DNA of 5,422 nucleotides from Chloroflexota bacterium. GTDB lineage: Bacteria > Chloroflexota > Anaerolineae > UBA3071. The stretch spans positions 1 to 5,422 of the forward strand of contig JACNHM010000555.1 in NCBI GenBank assembly GCA_014383605.1. Direction: 5' to 3'. The position numbers were made by a program, and so were the translations under genes. Each line of letters starts with the position of its first letter. The stretch's first letter is position 1. This document shows positions 1-5,208 of the stretch, one piece after another. The notes under the pieces are model-generated. The model was given only the letters and a program-made list of their open reading frames with translations, had not been told where the DNA came from and ran no database searches.

Positions 1-771
1 TCGGCGCTGGCGCGCCGCTTCGAAGAGGATGATCGCCGTGGCCACGGCAGCGTTGAGCGATTCGGTGTCGCCGTGCATGGGGATGCGCAGCCGGCCCTGG
101 GCCAGCGCGGCGGCTTCATCGCTGGCGCCTGTGGCCTCGCCACCGACGATCAGTGCTGTAGGGTTGCGCCAGTTCACGGCGTCGTAAGCTTGTCCTCCCT
201 GCGCATCGGCCAGCCACACACTCAGCCCGCGCAGCCGCTCGGCAATCCGTGGCCACCTCAGGCCCACGGCCAACGGCAAGCGGAAGTGCGCCCCCATGCC
301 CGCCCGTACCACCTTGGGGCTGTAGACATCTACCGTCCCCGGCGCCAGCAGCAACTCCTCCACTCCCGCCGCCCCCGCCGTGCGCAGGATGGTGCCCAGG
401 TTGCCGGGGTCCCGCAAGCGGTCAACGACGAGCAGCAGGCTGGGCACAGCCGGCGGTTGCAGTTGGGGCTGTGGGACAACGGCCACGATAGGCTGCGGCG
501 TTACCGTCTCGCTGAGGGAACGCAGCACGGGCTCGCTGACGGCATAGCAAGGCGTGTCTGCGGCGCGAGCGCGAGCCAGCAGGGTCTGCGATCGGGGATC
601 CTCGACCTGTTCGGGCTGGAAAAAGAGGAGAGCGGGGATGCACCCCGCCCTCATAGCTTCTTCCAACAGGCGCACCCCCTCAATGAGGAAGCGCCCTTCT
701 CGGGCCCGCTGGCGGCGTCGGCGCAGCGAACGGGCATACTTGACCTTGTCGTTGGCCAAGCTGGTGATCAT
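1..771 (-). CDS. TrmH/SpoU-family RNA 2'-O-methyltransferase (3' end off window)
   Basis: Translating the minus strand from ATG at 771-769 gives 257 codons with no stop before the window edge, so the C-terminus is missing, probably by only a few residues. The family (SPOUT fold, S-adenosylmethionine-dependent) methylates ribose 2'-OH groups on rRNA or tRNA in the cytoplasm. An N-terminal substrate-binding segment is visible (about residues 27-40, RFLIEGVRLLEEAM). The three SpoU motifs are all present: motif 1 at 117-132 (D117, N124, R130 in DRLRDPGNLGTILRTA), motif 2 at 207-217 (LIVGGEATGAS, E212), and motif 3 at 229-250 (RIPM, then ESLN with N240 and AVATAIILFEAA). The start codon shares one base with the rplT stop (TGATG), which implies translational coupling. 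A SpoU methyltransferase directly after rplT is a common bacterial arrangement. The family is secure. The exact rRNA or tRNA target is not readable from sequence. Confidence 0.93.
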   Translation of the reverse strand, partial: MITSLANDKVKYARSLRRRRQRAREGRFLIEGVRLLEEAMRAGCIPALLFFQPEQVEDPRSQTLLARARAADTPCYAVSEPVLRSLSETVTPQPIVAVVPQPQLQPPAVPSLLLVVDRLRDPGNLGTILRTAGAAGVEELLLAPGTVDVYSPKVVRAGMGAHFRLPLAVGLRWPRIAERLRGLSVWLADAQGGQAYDAVNWRNPTALIVGGEATGASDEAAALAQGRLRIPMHGDTESLNAAVATAIILFEAARQRR

Positions 772-1127
772 CAGCCGACGACAGTTCGCGCGACGTCAAC
801 CAGTTGGGCAAAGGCGGTGGCGTCGTGCACCGCCAGGTCGGCCAGCATCTTGCGATCTACTTCTACGCCAGCCTGCTGCAGGCCGTAAATGAAACGGCTG
901 TAGGAAAGGCCATTCTGCCGCGCCGCGGCGTTGATGCGCGTGATCCACAGGCGGCGGAAATCGCGCTTGCGGTCGCGGCGGTCGCGATGCGCATACCAGA
1001 GGGACTTCATCATCGCTTCGTTGGCGCGACGATAGAGGCGATGCTTACTGCCGTATTGTCCCTTGGTCAGCTTCAGCACTTTCTTGTGCCGCTTGCGGGC
1101 TGTCACACCTCGTTTAACTCTCGGCAT
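771..1127 (-). CDS. rplT: 50S ribosomal protein L20
   Basis: The product is 118 residues, the usual L20 length, and opens with the family signature [19 protein letters not shown]. This is the basic N-terminal extension that threads into 23S rRNA during early 50S assembly. The globular C-terminal half (about 60-118) includes [26 protein letters not shown], the segment that binds 23S rRNA and, in species where it has been studied, also represses its own mRNA. The ATG is preceded by GTGAGGAAG (1140-1132), a good ribosome-binding site with about 4 nt spacing. The gene is third in an infC-rpmI-rplT operon and its TGA overlaps the next ATG by one base. The gap to rpmI is 157 bp, wide for this operon, and is filled by a nested palindrome. 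Identification is certain. Confidence 0.98.
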   Translation of the reverse strand: MPRVKRGVTARKRHKKVLKLTKGQYGSKHRLYRRANEAMMKSLWYAHRDRRDRKRDFRRLWITRINAAARQNGLSYSRFIYGLQQAGVEVDRKMLADLAVHDATAFAQLVDVARTVVG

Positions 1128-1155
1128 ATCACTTCCTCACACTCGATCCAATCTG

Positions 1156-1260
1156 GTGCTCTGTCAACCAGTCTGATGAGTGTGTAGCATAGCCCCTTGT
1201 GGGCGTCTAGCCGGGCACAAGGGGCTATGCTACCCATCATTTCATCGCTTGACAGAGCAC
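1156..1260. repeat. 105-bp doubly nested inverted repeat between rpmI and rplT
   Basis: The outer arms are a perfect 12-bp pair, GTGCTCTGTCAA (1156-1167) and its reverse complement (1249-1260). Inside lies a perfect 18-bp pair, 1184-1201 and 1216-1233 (GTAGCATAGCCCCTTGTG and its complement), around a 14-nt loop that can add a further GGC/GCC pair. Weaker pairing between them (GATGA 1175-1179 with TCATC 1242-1246) suggests the whole unit is one decayed palindrome. No coding sequence lies inside. On the minus-strand mRNA the hairpin has no following U-tract, so it is not a standard intrinsic terminator. It resembles either a small non-autonomous repeat (MITE- or REP-like) or an RNA processing or regulatory structure. 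No clear target-site duplication is visible at its edges. Confidence 0.8.
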
Positions 1261-1284
1261 TAGTCAACTATCCGTCTGGAAAGC

Positions 1285-1494
1285 CTATTTCTTCTTCAGG
1301 TAGGGGGCCAGCTTGCGCACGCGCTTGCGCTGTCCTTTGTACGGGACTTCAAAGGTTTTGGCGAATTGTCGCTTCACTCGTTTCGGCTTCTTGCGTCTCA
1401 GGTGGCTCTTGCCACTTTTGGTGCGCATCAGCTTGCCCGTGCCGCTGTAGCGTAACCGTTTCGCTGTGGCTTTATGGGTTTTGATCTTGGGCAT
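1285..1494 (-). CDS. rpmI: 50S ribosomal protein L35
   Basis: The product is a highly basic 69-residue protein starting MPKIKTHKATAKRLRYSGTGK, which is the L35 signature (PKxKTHKxxxKRFxxTGxGK). The middle segment (about 26-48) is rich in Arg and Lys, as expected of a small peripheral 50S protein embedded in 23S rRNA. It is only slightly longer than the usual 64-66 residues, with a KKK C-terminus. The ATG at 1494 follows GTGAGGTT (1505-1498), a ribosome-binding site of the same GTGAGG type as those of infC and rplT. Position between infC and rplT is the conserved bacterial order. The 169-bp leader between the infC stop and this start carries a nested hairpin and a tandem repeat that could affect translation. 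Identification is certain. Confidence 0.97.
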   Translation of the reverse strand: MPKIKTHKATAKRLRYSGTGKLMRTKSGKSHLRRKKPKRVKRQFAKTFEVPYKGQRKRVRKLAPYLKKK

Positions 1495-1511
1495 GATAAC
1501 CTCACTTCATT

Positions 1512-1545
1512 GCTTCAATGCATGCAAGGCTTCAATGCATGCAAG
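1512..1545. repeat. Tandem 17-bp direct repeat just upstream of rpmI
   Basis: The unit GCTTCAATGCATGCAAG occurs twice head to tail with no mismatch (1512-1528 and 1529-1545). Each copy contains the 8-bp palindrome TGCATGCA (1519-1526 and 1536-1543), so in the rpmI leader RNA the two copies can pair with each other around a 9-nt loop. The array ends only a few bases upstream of the rpmI ribosome-binding site. Function is unknown; a recent tandem duplication is the simplest explanation. Confidence 0.85.
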
Positions 1546-1593
1546 CCCCCTCGCTGCTGAAAGGGGAACCACTCCCCTGCGCGAGGGGGTTTG
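1542..1593 (-). promoter_or_regulatory. Nested hairpin in the infC-rpmI intergenic RNA
   Basis: CCCCCTCGC (1546-1554) is perfectly complementary to GCGAGGGGG (1581-1589). The stem extends outward through a G/T wobble to about 1542 and 1593. Inside it AGGGGA (1562-1567) pairs with TCCCCT (1573-1578) around a 5-nt loop. In the minus-strand transcript this makes a strong two-part structure about 70 nt after the infC stop and before the rpmI start. No U-tract follows, so it is not a classical terminator. An L20-responsive operator or an RNase processing site are both possible, because in E. coli L20 represses translation through RNA structure in the infC-rpmI region. That link is an inference. 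Confidence 0.55.
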
Positions 1594-1663
1594 TCGGCTG
1601 TGATTCTGTTGGGGAAGCGGAGACATCATGCGGCCTGGAAAGCTCTCGGCCGCCGACAGGGCC

Positions 1664-2293
1664 TCAACTCCCCGCGTCTCCAGGCGGACTCTCGGGAGGC
1701 GCGCCTTCAGTGGTGCTGCCGGATTCTTCCCCGGCTGATGTGTCCGGCGTTTCCTTCTGCGGCTGGGGTCGTTTCTTCCTGCCAGTGGCGGGGGCCAAGA
1801 CCATCAGCATCGTGCGCCCCTGACGAGCTGGCCGCTGCTCCACGACCCCGACGTCCGAAAGCTCGCCGGCGACCCGTTCCAGCAAGGCCAGTGCCACCTC
1901 AGGATGTGACACCTCCCGGCCGCGAAAACGCATCCACACCTTGACCTTGGCGCCGCTATCCAGGAAGCGACGAGCCGCTCGGACACGAACGGCGATGTCG
2001 TGCTCGCCAGTTTTAGGGCGGAGTCGAATCTCTTTGACTTCGACCTGTTTCTGGGAGCGCCGGGCCTCTTTTTCCCGCTTGGTCTGTTCGAACCGGTATT
2101 TGCCGTAGTCTTGGATGCGACAAACGGGTGGGTTGGCTTGAGGGGCGATCTCGATTAGATCCAGCCCGCGACCATAGGCTATCTCCAACGCCTCGGGAAC
2201 GGACATGATGCCCAATTGCTTACCATCGTGACCGATCACCCGTACCTCGCGAGCCCAGATATCCTCGTTGACGCGTGTTCTATCTCTGGCTAT
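1664..2293 (-). CDS. infC: Translation initiation factor IF-3, apparent ATA start
   Basis: IF3 binds the 30S subunit, blocks premature 50S joining and checks start codon and initiator tRNA pairing. The reading frame opens after a TGA at 2305-2303. Family similarity begins at once with RDRTRVNEDIWAREVRVIGHDG, the conserved IF3 N-terminus (RVNExI...EVRVI). A GTG at 2239 would delete this conserved block, and there is no ATG or other GTG/TTG upstream, so ATA at 2293-2291 is the best start. It sits 6 nt after GAGGT. From there the protein is 209 residues. The signature DYGKYRFEQ lies at 62-70, the linker helix follows, and the C-terminal domain runs about 84-170 (IRLRPKTGEHD, KVKVWMRFRGRE). A tail of about 40 residues rich in Ser, Gly, Pro and Glu follows and is longer than usual. 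IF3 discriminates against non-AUG starts, so the ATA fits autoregulation as known for the AUU start of E. coli infC. The gene is certain; the start codon is strongly inferred. Confidence 0.93.
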   Translation of the reverse strand: MARDRTRVNEDIWAREVRVIGHDGKQLGIMSVPEALEIAYGRGLDLIEIAPQANPPVCRIQDYGKYRFEQTKREKEARRSQKQVEVKEIRLRPKTGEHDIAVRVRAARRFLDSGAKVKVWMRFRGREVSHPEVALALLERVAGELSDVGVVEQRPARQGRTMLMVLAPATGRKKRPQPQKETPDTSAGEESGSTTEGAPPESPPGDAGS

Positions 2294-2306
2294 GTGAGTA
2301 CCTCAC
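2294..2306 (-). promoter_or_regulatory. infC ribosome-binding site folded in a 5-bp hairpin
   Basis: Immediately before the ATA the mRNA reads GUGAGGUACUCAC. GUGAG (2306-2302) and CUCAC (2298-2294) are perfect complements around a GUA loop, so the Shine-Dalgarno bases GAGGU are partly paired and the stem abuts the start codon. The same GTGAGG core serves rpmI and rplT. The Shine-Dalgarno role decides the infC start; a regulatory role for the hairpin is inference. Confidence 0.65.
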
Positions 2307-2350
2307 AATCATTATAACGGCGGGACATCAATGCCCCGACCAGAACCCCA

Positions 2351-2367
2351 GGCTCCGCACAGGAGCC
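2351..2367 (-). promoter_or_regulatory. Hairpin in the predicted infC leader RNA
   Basis: GGCTCC (2351-2356) and GGAGCC (2362-2367) form a perfect 6-bp stem with a 5-nt loop in the roughly 80-nt leader expected from the promoter at 2383-2411. A second, weaker stem (CGGG 2321-2324 with CCCG 2335-2338) lies closer to infC. There is no run of U after either, so neither looks like a terminator. Leaders of infC operons in other bacteria can carry L20-binding or attenuator structures. I cannot match this one to a known class. Confidence 0.4.
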
Positions 2368-2382
2368 CCGATACAGTGTGCT

Positions 2383-2411
2383 ACTATAGCATACTTGGGC
2401 CAGGAAGTCAA
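2383..2411 (-). promoter_or_regulatory. Sigma70-type promoter for the infC operon
   Basis: On the minus strand a -35 box TTGACT (2411-2406) and a -10 box TATAGT (2388-2383) are separated by exactly 17 bp. Each matches consensus at 5 of 6 positions. The -10 is preceded by TGC, the extended -10 motif. The predicted start near 2376 gives a leader of about 80 nt before the infC start. Confidence 0.75.
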
Positions 2412-2461
2412 ATCAGTTGATCGCTTTCAGAAACACAGAAAGTGCACAGATGCGCCGCACG

Positions 2462-2490
2462 TTGTCAAACCGACCAAGTTGTGCTACAAT
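2462..2490 (+). promoter_or_regulatory. Sigma70-type promoter for the DUF362-gltX unit
   Basis: TTGTCA (2462-2467) and TACAAT (2485-2490) lie 17 bp apart. Each box matches consensus at 5 of 6 positions, and TGC precedes the -10 as an extended -10 motif. It is divergent from the infC promoter, with about 50 bp between the two -35 boxes. Transcription would begin near 2497, which argues that the DUF362 protein starts downstream of that point. Confidence 0.72.
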
Positions 2491-2527
2491 CCCGGCCAGC
2501 CCCAATGCTTTCGAACACGTTTCAGGA

Positions 2528-3661
2528 GTGCTGGCTTTCAGCAGAGTTGCTCTATTCCAAGGCGACGACCGTCGCCAAAACATCCTGCAGGCACTGAACC
2601 TGGTTGGTGATGACATAGACTGGGCCAGCAAGCCGCGCGTGCTCATCAAGCCCAACTTCGTCTCCACCGAGCGGCCTCTCTCGGCCACCCCCGTGGAGGC
2701 GGTGCGAGCCTTGCTCGACTGGCTGCGCCGCCGCTACGATGGTCCCATCGTCATCGGTGAGGGCACGGCTACCCGAAACACCTGGGAGGGGTTCGCCAAC
2801 TACGGCTATCTGAGCCTGCCCGACGAGTATCCAGGCGTCGAACTGCGCGATCTCAACGCTGACGAGCCGGCGGCGGTGCGCGTCTTCGACCGCCACCGGC
2901 GTCCGCTGACGCTGCGCGTCGCCCGCAGCGCGCTGCAGAGCGATTGTCGCATCGCCATCGGCCCGCCCAAGACCCACGACGCGGTCATCGTCACCCTGTC
3001 GCTGAAGAACATGATCATGGGCAGCCTCATCAGCCGTTGGGCTCCGTGCCCGCCGGAGCAGTTGCTGGAAACCGCCCGCACCGCCGGGGCCTGCGCTGAT
3101 CCGACGGCCCAGCCCACGACGGGGGTTGCGCTGGCCGGCCGCGGCCTCTACGCCAATCTGCCCCACTGGGTCAAGAACCTGTCGCTGATGGAATGGACGA
3201 AGGCCGCCTATCTCAGCCGCTCCAAGGGCAGCGACAAGCAGCGCATGCACCAGAGCCTGCCGCTGCTCAACCTGAATCTGTTCGCCCTGGCCCCGCTGCT
3301 GCGCCCGCACCTGAGCGTCATTGACGGCTGGGTGGGCATGGAAGGAGATGGCCCCACGCGGGGCGACGCCGTGGATTGGCGCGTCGCTGTGGCCAGCGCT
3401 GACTTCCTGGCCGCCGACGCGCTGACGGCGGAGTTGATGGGATTCCCCATCGAAAGCATCGGCTACCTGCACTATTGCCATCAGGCGGGACTGGGTGCGG
3501 GGAAGCTGGAGGAAATGGACATCGTGGGCAACGCCGAGCCCGGCGCAGTACGCCGTGCCTTCCGCCCGTCGCCTACCTTCCGCATCCAGCGCCGGTGGCA
3601 GATACCTGATACCGACCGCCGGCTGGGTGAAGCCCTGCAACTCAACAGAGTGCCAGCGTAA
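2528..3661 (+). CDS. DUF362 domain protein, function unknown
   Basis: The frame shows the hallmarks of the DUF362 family. VLIKPNFVS lies at about 38-46, a GEGTAT segment at 77-82, IGPPKTHD at 144-151 followed by LKNMIMG (159-165), and IDGWVGMEGDGPTRG starting near 265. No biochemical activity can be assigned from this. Some family members carry 4Fe-4S ferredoxin motifs; here only four scattered cysteines are seen and no CxxCxxC cluster. There is no evident signal peptide or membrane segment, so it is probably cytoplasmic. The frame stays open back to TTG 2417 and ATG 2450, but both precede the predicted transcription start and the family-like sequence begins at about SRVALFQGDDRR. I therefore chose GTG 2528, giving 377 residues. 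Its start is uncertain, because the AGGAG nearby (2524-2528) overlaps it rather than sitting at normal spacing. Only 44 bp separate it from gltX, so the two are probably co-transcribed. Confidence 0.82.
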   Translation: MLAFSRVALFQGDDRRQNILQALNLVGDDIDWASKPRVLIKPNFVSTERPLSATPVEAVRALLDWLRRRYDGPIVIGEGTATRNTWEGFANYGYLSLPDEYPGVELRDLNADEPAAVRVFDRHRRPLTLRVARSALQSDCRIAIGPPKTHDAVIVTLSLKNMIMGSLISRWAPCPPEQLLETARTAGACADPTAQPTTGVALAGRGLYANLPHWVKNLSLMEWTKAAYLSRSKGSDKQRMHQSLPLLNLNLFALAPLLRPHLSVIDGWVGMEGDGPTRGDAVDWRVAVASADFLAADALTAELMGFPIESIGYLHYCHQAGLGAGKLEEMDIVGNAEPGAVRRAFRPSPTFRIQRRWQIPDTDRRLGEALQLNRVPA

Positions 3662-3705
3662 CAGAGTCTTGTTGCCTTATTGACCGACCAGAGGAGAAGT
3701 AACCC

Positions 3706-5208
3706 ATGACCCACACCGTTCGCGTGCGCATGGCGCCCAGCCCGACCGGCTACTTCCATATCGGCTCGGCGCGCACGGCGCTCTTTGGCTGGCTGTTCGC
3801 CCGCCATCACGGCGGCCAGTTCATCCTGCGGGTCGAGGACACCGACCGCACCCGCTACGTGCCCGACTCCCTCGACGATATTCTTTCCAGCATGCGCTGG
3901 CTGGGGCTGGACTGGGACGAAGGCCCCGAAGTGGGTGGCGACTACGGTCCCTATTTCCAGTCCCAGCGGCTGGAGATGTACCAGTGCTACGCCCAGCAAC
4001 TGGTGGATGAAGGCCACGCCTACACCTGCTACTGCTCGCTGGAGCGGCTGGATCGGATACGGGAGGAGCAGCGGCAGAGCAGCGAGTCGCACGTTGGCTA
4101 TGACCGTCACTGCCGCCATCTGACTGCCACAGAGCGCGCCGAGTATGAGGCGCAGTCCATCGTGCCTGTGGTACGGCTCAAAGTGCCTCTGGAGGGTGAG
4201 GTCTGCTTCCACGACGTCGTCTACGGCCGCATCTGCTGGGACAATGCCAGCATCCGCGACCCCGTGCTGCTCAAGTCCGATGGCTGGCCCACCTATCACC
4301 TGGCCAACGTCATTGACGACCATCACATGGCCATCACCCACATCATGCGCGGCGACGAGTGGCTGAGCAGCGTGCCTATGCATATCCACCTGTACGAGGC
4401 CTTCGACTGGGAACCACCGCTCTACGCTCATGTGCCTATCATCCTCAACCCCAGCGGAAAGGGCAAGATGAGCAAGCGCAAGAAGGACGCCGGCGGCAAA
4501 GAATATCCCGTCTTCGTCAAGGAGTTCCGCGCCGCGGGCTATCTGCCGGAGGCGGTCTTCAACCTTCTGACGGGGCTGGGCTGGTCCTACGACCCGGAGA
4601 TCGAGATATTCACCCCCGAACAGGCGATTTCTCGTTTTCGACTCAAAGACATCTCCCCTTCCGCTGCTGCCTTTCCCTTCGACAAGCTGGAGTGGATGAA
4701 CGGGGTCTACATCCGCGAGCTGAGCGAGGAGGACCTGTACGGGCGGCTGCTGCCCTTCGTCGCTGCCGACCTGGGGATGACGGAGGAGGAGCTGCGCGCC
4801 CGGCCGGAGTTGCGGCCGTTCATCCCCCTGATCCAGGAGCGCATCAAGCTGCTGAGCGAGGCCACGCCGCTGATAGATTTTGCCTTCACCGACGAGCTGA
4901 GCGTGGAGCCGGAGATGCTGGTGGGCAAGAAGATGACGGCGGCGGAATCGCTGGCCGCGCTGCGCGCTGCCCGCGCCGCTCTGGCGGAGATGGCCTCGTT
5001 CGACGCCGAGGCTCTGGAGGAAAGGCTGCGCCCGCTGGCGGCGGAGTTGGGGTTGAAGGCCGGGCAGCTCTTCGGCATCCTGCGTGTGGCCACCACGGGA
5101 AAGCAAGTCGCCCCGCCCCTCTTCGGCACGCTGGCCATCTTGGGGCAGGCGCGGGTACTGGCGCGGCTCGACGCCGCGGAGCAAATGCTGGAGCAACTGG
5201 CGGCGTAA
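3706..5208 (+). CDS. gltX: Glutamyl-tRNA synthetase (class I)
   Basis: The enzyme joins glutamate to tRNA-Glu, using ATP, in the cytoplasm. The 500-residue product opens with RVRMAPSPTGYFHIGSARTALF, containing the class I HIGH-type motif (HIGS, 18-21). The second ATP-binding motif KMSKR is at 254-258. A zinc-binding set typical of many bacterial GluRS is complete: C108, C110, C136 and H138. RVEDTDRTR (42-50) and the WPTYHLANVIDDH segment (194-206) are family hallmarks of the catalytic core. The C-terminal anticodon-binding domain spans about 340-500. Length is typical. A good ribosome-binding site GAGGAG (3691-3696) lies 9 nt before the ATG. The gene follows DUF362 on the same strand and precedes tRNA-Gln. 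In bacteria lacking GlnRS such an enzyme also charges tRNA-Gln with glutamate for later amidation; whether this one does cannot be told from sequence by eye. Confidence 0.98.
   Translation: MTHTVRVRMAPSPTGYFHIGSARTALFGWLFARHHGGQFILRVEDTDRTRYVPDSLDDILSSMRWLGLDWDEGPEVGGDYGPYFQSQRLEMYQCYAQQLVDEGHAYTCYCSLERLDRIREEQRQSSESHVGYDRHCRHLTATERAEYEAQSIVPVVRLKVPLEGEVCFHDVVYGRICWDNASIRDPVLLKSDGWPTYHLANVIDDHHMAITHIMRGDEWLSSVPMHIHLYEAFDWEPPLYAHVPIILNPSGKGKMSKRKKDAGGKEYPVFVKEFRAAGYLPEAVFNLLTGLGWSYDPEIEIFTPEQAISRFRLKDISPSAAAFPFDKLEWMNGVYIRELSEEDLYGRLLPFVAADLGMTEEELRARPELRPFIPLIQERIKLLSEATPLIDFAFTDELSVEPEMLVGKKMTAAESLAALRAARAALAEMASFDAEALEERLRPLAAELGLKAGQLFGILRVATTGKQVAPPLFGTLAILGQARVLARLDAAEQMLEQLAA

Noticed and set aside
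73..888. A 271-codon plus-strand frame at the left end
   Set aside because: It is antisense to the SpoU methyltransferase and the end of rplT, both of which have unmistakable family motifs, and the translated product has no family resemblance.
1184..1233. Intrinsic terminator between rpmI and rplT
   Set aside because: The stem is strong, but neither strand has a T-run after it, and termination here would cut off rplT.
1664..2239. infC starting at GTG 2239
   Set aside because: This start cuts off the conserved IF3 N-terminal block and has no Shine-Dalgarno at proper spacing, whereas the ATA at 2293 has both.
2422..2444. CTTTC-n9-GAAAG dyad between the divergent promoters as an operator
   Set aside because: Only five base pairs match and flanking symmetry fails; this is expected by chance.
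2417..2527. DUF362 protein starting at TTG 2417 or ATG 2450
   Set aside because: Both lie upstream of the best transcription start, and the extra residues do not resemble the family N-terminus. It would come back into play if transcription begins near 2394.
2505..2597. A 30-residue ATG-initiated frame overlapping the DUF362 start
   Set aside because: No ribosome-binding site and no family resemblance; short chance frame.
2552..3640. A 362-codon minus-strand frame opposite the DUF362 gene
   Set aside because: It is a shadow of the conserved plus-strand frame; composition is low-complexity and there is no plausible ribosome-binding site or motif.
3481..5196. A 571-codon open frame on the minus strand across gltX and the end of the DUF362 gene
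   Set aside because: It lies opposite two clearly conserved genes, shows no recognisable motif, and long antisense frames are expected in GC-rich coding DNA.
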